Part shown: positions 34,367 to 40,016 of the stretch, one piece after another
Layout: each line of letters starts with the position of its first letter
Position numbering within the stretch: the first letter of the stretch is position 1
Origin: Nevskia sp.
Lineage (GTDB): Bacteria > Pseudomonadota > Gammaproteobacteria > Nevskiales > Nevskiaceae
Assembly: GCA_030694365.1 (NCBI GenBank)
Contig: JAUXYM010000039.1
Location: 1-40,016, forward strand
Reading direction: 5' to 3'
DNA: 40,016 bases
Translations under genes and position numbers: made by a program
Notes under the pieces: generated by a model
Database searches by the model: none
Seen by the model: the letters and a program-made list of their open reading frames with translations, nothing else
Told to the model about the DNA's origin: nothing

Positions 34367-35227
34367 ATGAACGACGGCCCCAGTAACTCCTATTCCGAAC
34401 GCGAATCCGAAGCCAGCCCTTCAAGCTGGTGGCGGCGCCTGACCCAGCGCCTCGCGGGCGGCCCGCGCACTCGCGAAGACCTCAACGATCTGCTCGACGG
34501 CGCCCACGAATCCGGCCTCGTCGATTCCGATGCCGCCTCGATGATCCGCGGCGTGTTCGAGACCAGCCAGTTGCAGGTGCGCGACATCATGGTGCCGCGC
34601 GCCCAGATGGCGATCGTCGAACGCGACTGGCCGCTCGAACAACTGCTGCGCGAAGTCGTCGAGGCGGGCCACTCGCGCTATCCGGTGATCGGCGATTCCC
34701 GCGACGAGATCGTCGGCATCCTGCTGGCCAAGGATCTGCTGCGTTTCACCTCCACCGACAGCGAACGCTTCGACCTCGCCCGCTGGCTGCGACCGGCGGT
34801 GTTCGTGCCGGAATCGAAGCGCGTCAACGTGCTGCTCAAGGACTTCCGCAAGAGCCGCAACCACATGGCGCTAGTGGCCGACGAATACGGCGGCGTGGCC
34901 GGCCTGGTCACCATCGAAGACGTGCTCGAACAGATCGTCGGCGAGATCGACGACGAGCACGATGAATCGGAAAGCTCGCAGATTCTCAAGCAGGACGATC
35001 GCCGCTTCCTGGTTCAGGGCCTTACGCCGATCGCCGAGTTCAACGAATACTTCGGTGCCAATTTCTCCGACGAGGATTTCGACACCGTCGCCGGCCTGGT
35101 GATGCACGAGATCGGCCACATGCCGCGCCGTGGCGAAAGCGTGCAGATCGACCGCTTCCAGTTCATCGTCCAGCGCGCCGACAGCCGCAGAGTTCACCTG
35201 CTGCAGGTGACGCTGTCGCAGACCTGA
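34367..35227 (+). CDS. corC: CorC/HlyC-family CBS-domain protein
   Basis: A 286-aa cytoplasmic protein of the CorC (YbeX) type. It has an N-terminal region with TREDLNDLLDGAHESGLVD, two CBS domains (about 65-190: VRDIMVPRAQM, HSRYPVIGDSRDEIVGILLAKDLL and ALVADEYGGVAGLVTIEDVLEQIVGEI, given here as landmarks in pieces), and a CorC/HlyC transporter-associated C-terminal domain (about 205-285). It is implicated in Mg2+/Co2+ homeostasis and in ribosome-related functions because of its linkage to ybeY. ATG 34367 is chosen over the ATG at 34349 since it gives MNDGPSNS, like the family. The 158-bp spacer after ybeY holds nothing recognised beyond a cgaggaggg stretch. Confidence 0.93.
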   Translation: MNDGPSNSYSERESEASPSSWWRRLTQRLAGGPRTREDLNDLLDGAHESGLVDSDAASMIRGVFETSQLQVRDIMVPRAQMAIVERDWPLEQLLREVVEAGHSRYPVIGDSRDEIVGILLAKDLLRFTSTDSERFDLARWLRPAVFVPESKRVNVLLKDFRKSRNHMALVADEYGGVAGLVTIEDVLEQIVGEIDDEHDESESSQILKQDDRRFLVQGLTPIAEFNEYFGANFSDEDFDTVAGLVMHEIGHMPRRGESVQIDRFQFIVQRADSRRVHLLQVTLSQT

Positions 35228-35244
35228 GCAACGCCGAGTCCACG

Positions 35245-36516
35245 ATGCCCAGGCTGAGCGCGACGGTGATCCACTGGTTTGCGGCCACCTGGCTGGTGCT
35301 GCTGACGCTCCTCGCGCCGCGCTTGGCCGCCGCGCCATTCGTGCCCAGCGGCCAGCCGGCGGACAACCTGAGCGCCAGCATCGTCACCTTCCAGCCGGGC
35401 TCGCTGTACTGGCAGCGCTTCGGCCACAACGCGCTGCTGATCCGCGATGTCGCGCGCGGCCGGGCGATCAGCTTCAACTACGGCATCTTCGATTTCGCGG
35501 CACCGAACTTCTTCCTGAACTTCGCGCGCGGCCACATGACCTACCGCGTGGTGCCGAATCATCTCGAACGCGATCTGCTGAACTACCAGGCCGAAGGCCG
35601 CTGGGCGCTGGAACAGCGCCTGAACCTCGATGCCCGCCAGATCGGCCTGCTGCGCGATTACCTCGAATGGAACGTGCAGCCGGAGAACGCCGAATACGGC
35701 TACGACTACTTCATCTCGAACTGCTCGACGCGGGTCCGTGACGCGCTCGACTACGCGATGGCCGGCGGCCTGAAGCCGCAACTCGTCGGTCACCCCACCG
35801 CCGCGACCTGGCGCAGCGAAGCGACCAAGCTGATCTCGCCCGATGCGCTGCTGATGGTGGTCATGGATCTGGCGATGGGGCCGACTGCCGATCAGCCGAT
35901 CGATCTCTGGCAGCAGAGCTTCGCGCCGCTGGCGCTGATGCAGGCGCTGCGCGGCACCACCGTCACCGATAGCGCAGGCCGGGTGCGGCCGCTGGTCAGC
36001 TATGAAGCCCGGCTGCTGCCCGGCGGCCGCGCCAACGACCCGCCGGCCCGCGCGCCGGATCTGCGCCTGCAGTTCCTGCTCGCCGGCCTGGCGCTGGCCG
36101 CGATCCTGATCGGCCTCGCGAAGTTTCGCGGCGCCGCCACCGCGCGCTGGCTGCTGATGCCGATCGCAGTCGGCTTCTCGCTGCTCTGCGGCTTCGGCGG
36201 CGTGTTGCTGATGCTGCTCTGGCTTGCCACCGAACACTGGGCTGCCTGGCGCAACGAAAGCCTGCTGCTGGTCAATCCGCTGAGCCTGTGGCTGGCAGCG
36301 TCGCTGCTGCTCTATCCACGGCCGCGCTGGCGTCCGGCACTGTGGACCCGGCGCATCGCCCTGCTGCTGGTCGCGACCAGTGTCATCGCCGTGTTGCTGC
36401 GCTATCTGCCCGGCGCCACGCAGGAGAACCTGCACTGGGCCTTGCTGCTGCTGCCGGTGCATGCCGCGCTGGCCTGGCTGTTCTGGCATGCCAAGAAGCC
36501 GGCCGATGAACTCTGA
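35245..36516 (+). CDS. DUF4105 / Lnb-type periplasmic and membrane protein
   Basis: A 423-aa protein. A signal peptide or anchor (WFAATWLVLLTLLAPRLAAA) leads to a periplasmic DUF4105 domain (about 40-265) with the conserved FGHNALLIRD (His61), ISFNYGIFDF, and YDYFISNCSTRVRDAL (Cys160). About five membrane helices fill 273-420. DUF4105 is the N-terminal periplasmic domain of Lnb, a lipoprotein intramolecular transacylase of some Gram-positive bacteria; the candidate Cys-His pair is present. It occupies the slot just after corC where many gammaproteobacteria have lnt, the apolipoprotein N-acyltransferase. A role in lipoprotein acylation is inference. The stop overlaps the cdd start by 11 bp. 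Confidence 0.82.
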   Translation: MPRLSATVIHWFAATWLVLLTLLAPRLAAAPFVPSGQPADNLSASIVTFQPGSLYWQRFGHNALLIRDVARGRAISFNYGIFDFAAPNFFLNFARGHMTYRVVPNHLERDLLNYQAEGRWALEQRLNLDARQIGLLRDYLEWNVQPENAEYGYDYFISNCSTRVRDALDYAMAGGLKPQLVGHPTAATWRSEATKLISPDALLMVVMDLAMGPTADQPIDLWQQSFAPLALMQALRGTTVTDSAGRVRPLVSYEARLLPGGRANDPPARAPDLRLQFLLAGLALAAILIGLAKFRGAATARWLLMPIAVGFSLLCGFGGVLLMLLWLATEHWAAWRNESLLLVNPLSLWLAASLLLYPRPRWRPALWTRRIALLLVATSVIAVLLRYLPGATQENLHWALLLLPVHAALAWLFWHAKKPADEL

Positions 36517-36994
36517 GCCAGGCACGACGACCAGCACGACGGCGGTCACCGTGACACCGATCGATGAGCTGAAGCCGAACCAGCGCGCGCTGGTCGGTGC
36601 CGCACTCGCGGCCACCGCCACCGCCTATGCGCCGTACTCGCGCTTTCACGTTGGCGCGACCCTGTTGTTCGCCGATGGCAGCCGGCACAGCGGTGCGAAT
36701 TTCGAGAACGTCTCCTACGGCCTGAGCCTGTGCGCGGAAACGGTCGCCATCGCCAGCGCCAGCAGCGCCGGCCGTCTGCACGAAATCGTCGCCATCGCGA
36801 TCGCCGCCGTCGGCGACCTGGAAGCGGCGGTGACCGGCGAATTCATCGCGCCCTGCGGCCGTTGCCGCCAGGTGCTCGCCGAAGCAGTGACCATTTGCGG
36901 TCACGACATCGAGGTGCTGATGCTCAGCCGCGATGGCCAGCGCGTGCGCAAGACCACGGCGCGGGCGCTGTTGCCGCTGGCTTTCGGGCTATAG
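36506..36994 (+). CDS. cdd: Cytidine deaminase
   Basis: A 162-aa zinc hydrolase that converts cytidine or deoxycytidine to uridine in pyrimidine salvage. The zinc and proton-shuttle motif is LCAETVAIASA (Cys76, Glu78), and the second is PCGRCRQVLAE (Cys117, Cys120). This is the three-Cys, small homotetrameric type. GANFENVSYGLS is the conserved substrate loop. ATG 36506 overlaps the end of the DUF4105 gene. There is an N-terminal extension of about 25 residues before NQRALVGAAL. Confidence 0.94.
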   Translation: MNSEPGTTTSTTAVTVTPIDELKPNQRALVGAALAATATAYAPYSRFHVGATLLFADGSRHSGANFENVSYGLSLCAETVAIASASSAGRLHEIVAIAIAAVGDLEAAVTGEFIAPCGRCRQVLAEAVTICGHDIEVLMLSRDGQRVRKTTARALLPLAFGL

Positions 36995-37073
36995 CGCAGG
37001 GTAGGCACGAACCTCAGCGCCGCAGGGCGGTCTGAAGCTTCAATCCTTTCCCGCCTTGACTGAGCCCGAGCCC

Positions 37074-37622
37074 ATGTCCCGACTGCTGCGTCTCGCCACA
37101 TCGCTGTTCGCCGCTACCTTGGCCGGGGCTTTGACTGCCTGCGCCTCGACCTCGCATCTGCCGCCGATCGAGCGCGCCGCCAAGGTCGATCTGCCGCGCT
37201 TCATGGGCGACTGGTACGTGATCGCCTATGTGCCGACCTTCATCGACAAGGACGGTTACAACCAGATCGAGAACTACAAGCTCAACGACGACGGCAGCAT
37301 CGCCACCACCTTCACCTTCCGCGACGGCGGCTTCGACGGCAAGCCGAAGAAGTACACGCCGAAGGGCTACGTCGTTGAGGGAACCAACAACGCCGAATGG
37401 GGCATGCAGTTCGTCTGGCCGATCAAGGGCGAGTACCTGATCACCGAGCTGGCGGACGACTATTCGAGCGTCATCGTCGCCCGCAGCAAGCGCGATCTGG
37501 TCTGGCTGCTGGCCCGCAAGCCGGCGATGAGCCAGACCGACTACGACCGCCAACTCGCCAGGATCGCGGCGATGGGCTACGACCTGAAAGAGGTCAAGCG
37601 GGTGCCGCAGCGCTGGCCGTAG
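37074..37622 (+). CDS. blc: Blc-type outer-membrane lipocalin (lipoprotein)
   Basis: A 182-aa lipoprotein. The signal ends in the lipobox LTAC with Cys23. Lipocalin motifs are FMGDWYVIAYVPTFIDK (the GxW region) and DYSSVIVARSKRDLVWLLARKP. Blc binds lipids, with a preference for lysophospholipids, on the inner face of the outer membrane in stress. ATG 37074 is chosen over an in-frame TTG at 37056. Cys-containing maturation of this protein would require Lgt, Lsp and an N-acylating step. It is the nearest lipoprotein to the Lnb-like gene. Confidence 0.92.
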   Translation: MSRLLRLATSLFAATLAGALTACASTSHLPPIERAAKVDLPRFMGDWYVIAYVPTFIDKDGYNQIENYKLNDDGSIATTFTFRDGGFDGKPKKYTPKGYVVEGTNNAEWGMQFVWPIKGEYLITELADDYSSVIVARSKRDLVWLLARKPAMSQTDYDRQLARIAAMGYDLKEVKRVPQRWP

Positions 37623-37628
37623 GAACGA

Positions 37629-38234
37629 TCAACGACGCGTGTCGAGAATCTCGGCACGGGTATTCGGCGGCACTCGTGGAGGAGGCCGCGTAGGCCGCGA
37701 ACCCTCGCCAGGCAGCGGTGCCACCACAGGCGGGCGCGGACTGGTGACTGGTGGCCGTGGCCGGATCGGCCCCCTGAACGGCACATAGACCGGATAGATG
37801 ACCTCGGACGACCAGCCCTGATCGCGGCAGCGCTGATCGGCTTCGACGACATAGGGATCGTCGCAAAACCCATCGCGCTGCTCGGGCTGCGGATTGGTCG
37901 CCGCCTCGGCCCGCAGACGCTCGGCAGCCGCAGTATCGGCAGCCGCCTGCTCGCGGCGATCGTGGCCGACCTGGTCCAGATAGCGACGATAACGTTCGGC
38001 GACAACCGCCGCGTCCTCGGCTGGCGGTGGTGCCGAAGGCAGGCGGGTGCCTTCGCCGCCATCGCGTGCTTCACGGGTGCCGGCCGACTGGTTGCAGGGC
38101 TGGTCCTGGAAGGTCGGCGTGCCGTTCAGTGCCTGGCAACGGTAGATGTCATCGTCAGCCGCGACCGGCCGCAGCACGCCGACCAGCGCCAGCAACAGCA
38201 GCGTCGAAACGGAAATGATCGGCGGGACGTTCAT
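37629..38234 (-). CDS. DUF4124 domain-containing secreted protein
   Basis: A 201-aa protein with signal peptide (STLLLLALVGVLRPVAA) followed by a DUF4124 domain (about 28-50): DIYRCQ, G-T-P-T-F, then DQPC. The central helix carries many charged residues (AERYRRYLDQVGHDRREQAA). A Cys-containing segment follows (GFCDDPYVVEADQRCRDQG), and the C-terminus is a Pro/Arg-rich tail. DUF4124 proteins are common in gammaproteobacteria and have no defined function. It is convergent with blc (6 bp between stops) and divergent from the acyl-CoA dehydrogenase. Confidence 0.85.
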   Translation of the reverse strand: MNVPPIISVSTLLLLALVGVLRPVAADDDIYRCQALNGTPTFQDQPCNQSAGTREARDGGEGTRLPSAPPPAEDAAVVAERYRRYLDQVGHDRREQAAADTAAAERLRAEAATNPQPEQRDGFCDDPYVVEADQRCRDQGWSSEVIYPVYVPFRGPIRPRPPVTSPRPPVVAPLPGEGSRPTRPPPRVPPNTRAEILDTRR

Positions 38235-38333
38235 GGCTGTTTCGACCCACGCCCGGTGCCAACGTTCAGGCGCCGCAATGGCGCGGCTGGGGGCGCATCG
38301 CTATCGTGTCGGCCACCGATAAGGAGAACGACC

Positions 38334-39587
38334 ATGGATTTCGCCCCCAGCCCGCGCACCCAGGATTACCTGCGCCGCATCCGCGCCTTCATCCAGGACC
38401 GCGTGTTGCCGGTCGAGGCACAGCATCTGCGCGAGATCGCCGAGCGCAAGGTCGGTGGCGACTGGACGCAGTGGACGGTCAGCCCGGCGTTCGAAGCGCT
38501 CAAGGCCGATGCCAAGGCACAAGGACTGTGGAATCTGTTCCTGCCGGACCCGGACCTCGGCGGCGGCTTAAGCCATGTCGAGTACGCAAGCCTTGCCGAA
38601 GAGATGGGCCGCAGTCTGCTGGCACCGGAGGTGTTCAATTGCTCGGCACCCGACACCGGCAACATGGAAGTACTCTACAAATATGGCAGCGACGAGCAGA
38701 AGGAGACTTGGCTCAAGCCGCTGCTGGCCGGTGAAATCCGCTCGGCGTTCTGCATGACCGAGCCCGATGTCGCATCGAGCGACGCCACCAACATGCAGGC
38801 GACGGCGATCGTCGACGGTAACGAGGTGGTGCTCAACGGCAAGAAATGGTGGTCGTCCGGCATCGGCCATCCGAACTGCAAGGTGGTCATTTTCATGGGC
38901 CTGTCGCAGCCGGATTCGGCGCGCCACGGCCAGCATTCGATGGTGCTGGTGCCGATGGACACGCCGGGCATCACCATCAAGCGGATGCTCCCCGTGTTCG
39001 GCGAGTACGATCCGCCGGCCGGCCATGGCGAGGTCTGGTTCGACAATGTGCGACTGCCTGCTTCGGCAATCATCAAGGGCGTCGGCAAGGGCTTCGAGAT
39101 CGCCCAGGGTCGGCTCGGCCCGGGCCGCATCCATCACTGCATGCGTTGCCTCGGTGCTGCCGAACGTGCGCTGCAGTTGATGATCGAACGCGGGCTCGAT
39201 CGCGTCGCCTTCGGCAAGCCGCTGATCAAGCTCGGCGGCAACCGCGAGCGGATCGCCGATCTGCGCATCGCCATCGATCAGGCGCGCCTGCTGACGCTCT
39301 ACGCCGCGTGGAAGATCGACAAGGTCGGCGCGCTCGCGGCACTCACCGAAATCTCGGCGATCAAGGTGGTCGCACCCAATGTGCTGCAGACGGTCGTCGA
39401 CGCCGCGATCCAGATCCACGGCGGCGCGGGTGTTTCCTACGACACGGTGCTGCCGATGCTCTACGCCCAGGCTCGCGTGCTGCGCTTGGCGGACGGCCCG
39501 GACGAAGTCCATCGCGGCATGATCGCCAAGGTCGAACTGGCGAAGTACGGCAGCCGTCTGGCCAAGCTCAAGGAATCGCAGTCTTGA
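38334..39587 (+). CDS. Acyl-CoA dehydrogenase, ACAD10/11-like
   Basis: A 417-aa flavoprotein that oxidises an acyl-CoA to the enoyl-CoA. ATG 38334 has an ideal ribosome site (aaggag 8 nt upstream). The N-terminal helical domain starts MDFAPSPRTQDYLRRI. The middle beta domain has FCMTEPDVASSDATN, and the C-terminal domain has LGAAERALQLMIERG, AIQIHGGAGVS and LADGPDEVHRGMIAK, the signature of ACAD10/11-type dehydrogenases. The substrate is unknown. The SDR behind it overlaps by 4 bp, so the pair probably acts in one fatty-acid or alcohol-degradation pathway. Confidence 0.93.
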   Translation: MDFAPSPRTQDYLRRIRAFIQDRVLPVEAQHLREIAERKVGGDWTQWTVSPAFEALKADAKAQGLWNLFLPDPDLGGGLSHVEYASLAEEMGRSLLAPEVFNCSAPDTGNMEVLYKYGSDEQKETWLKPLLAGEIRSAFCMTEPDVASSDATNMQATAIVDGNEVVLNGKKWWSSGIGHPNCKVVIFMGLSQPDSARHGQHSMVLVPMDTPGITIKRMLPVFGEYDPPAGHGEVWFDNVRLPASAIIKGVGKGFEIAQGRLGPGRIHHCMRCLGAAERALQLMIERGLDRVAFGKPLIKLGGNRERIADLRIAIDQARLLTLYAAWKIDKVGALAALTEISAIKVVAPNVLQTVVDAAIQIHGGAGVSYDTVLPMLYAQARVLRLADGPDEVHRGMIAKVELAKYGSRLAKLKESQS

Positions 39588-40016
39588 CCCGCGTATTCAT
39601 CACCGGCGGTGCTTCCGGCCTGGGCCGCGCGCTGGCCGAAGCCTATGCGGGTGATGGCGCGAAGGTCTGCATCGGCGACATCAATGCCGCGCGCTGTGCC
39701 GAGACGCTGGCGGCTCTGACGGCACTTGGCGCCACCGCGCATGCCCTGCCCTGCAACGTCACCGACGAGGCCAGCCTGCAGGCTGCCGCCGATTGGCTGC
39801 AGACCAACTGGGGCGGCGTCGATCTGGTGTTCAACAATGCCGGCGTCGCCGATGCCGGTGGCATCGATGAAATGCCGATCGCCGACTGGCAGTGGATGAT
39901 CGACATCAACCTGCTCGGCGTGGTGCGCGGCTGCAAGGTGTTCACGCCGATGCTGAAAGCGCAGAAATCCGGGCACCTGATCAACACCGCGTCGATGGCC
40001 GGACTGATCCATCCGC
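39584..40016 (+). CDS. Short-chain dehydrogenase/reductase (SDR), partial
   Basis: The window ends inside this gene; 144 codons are present. The N-terminus is MTRVFITGGASGLGRALAEAY with the Rossmann TGGASGLG, the acidic GD at the end of beta-2 and NNAG at the cofactor region, then an inner-helix Asn (INLLGVVRG) and a serine in NTASMAG. All this is the classical SDR layout; the Tyr-x3-Lys lies past the end. The start is TTG 39584, overlapping the acyl-CoA dehydrogenase stop (TTGA), since the conserved beta-1 strand begins immediately after it. Confidence 0.9.
   Translation, partial: MTRVFITGGASGLGRALAEAYAGDGAKVCIGDINAARCAETLAALTALGATAHALPCNVTDEASLQAAADWLQTNWGGVDLVFNNAGVADAGGIDEMPIADWQWMIDINLLGVVRGCKVFTPMLKAQKSGHLINTASMAGLIHP

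Overview
The window is GC-rich, gene-dense chromosomal DNA from a Gram-negative bacterium. TonB-dependent uptake, OmpA-family proteins, sdhE-ygfX, ygfZ and the miaB-phoH-ybeY-corC block point to a gammaproteobacterium. Nevskiales or a related lineage near Xanthomonadales is my best guess; this is inferred from gene content, not from a marker gene. No plasmid, prophage, transposase, CRISPR, rRNA or tRNA was seen.

Layout. (1) 1-5813: urease genes. The end of ureA, then ureB, ureC, ureE and ureF run on +. ureG is detached on the opposite strand behind a patatin-like lipase gene, and no ureD is present. (2) 6010-7898, minus strand: an overlapping DNA-repair pair (a frameshifted alkA, then ogt) downstream of ygfX. 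(3) 7419-13146, minus strand: a succinate dehydrogenase block (an SDHAF4/DUF1674-like gene, sdhC, sdhD, sdhA, a DUF2939 gene, sdhB, a terminator, a YkgJ-type Cys-cluster gene, sdhE, ygfX). The Fe-S maintenance gene ygfZ is divergent from it. (4) 14268-18419, minus strand: an alginate-export-type porin and a TonB receptor. They face an AT-rich divergent control region and the sulfate ABC transporter genes sbp-cysT-cysW-cysA (18723-22998, +). (5) 22999-26456: an accessory patch with a parD antitoxin gene and operator, a truncated parE, gene debris, an OmpA-domain protein and a secreted metallophosphoesterase. (6) 26622-29242, minus strand: lysS and prfB, the latter with its programmed frameshift. 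(7) 29428-36994: an OmpA-like porin, a small membrane protein, then miaB-phoH-ybeY-corC, a DUF4105/Lnb-type membrane protein where lnt usually sits, and cdd. (8) 37074-40016: a Blc-type lipocalin, a DUF4124 protein, an acyl-CoA dehydrogenase, and an SDR cut by the window end.

The most unusual feature is a rich set of short palindromic repeats. Most lie between genes, often touching stop codons. Two have entered conserved genes in frame. ureC carries one arm of a repeat whose paired copies lie at 2328-2432 and 8176-8280. cysA carries a roughly 42-codon insert between Walker A and the Q-loop that is collinear with an element in the cysT-cysW spacer. Both reading frames stay open and all catalytic motifs remain. 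This resembles the protein-coding palindromic elements known from Rickettsia and is the best candidate here for something undescribed. Other points of note are a 7-bp tandem duplication breaking alkA, the Lnb-like gene at the lnt position, and the concentration of complex II assembly factors around sdh.
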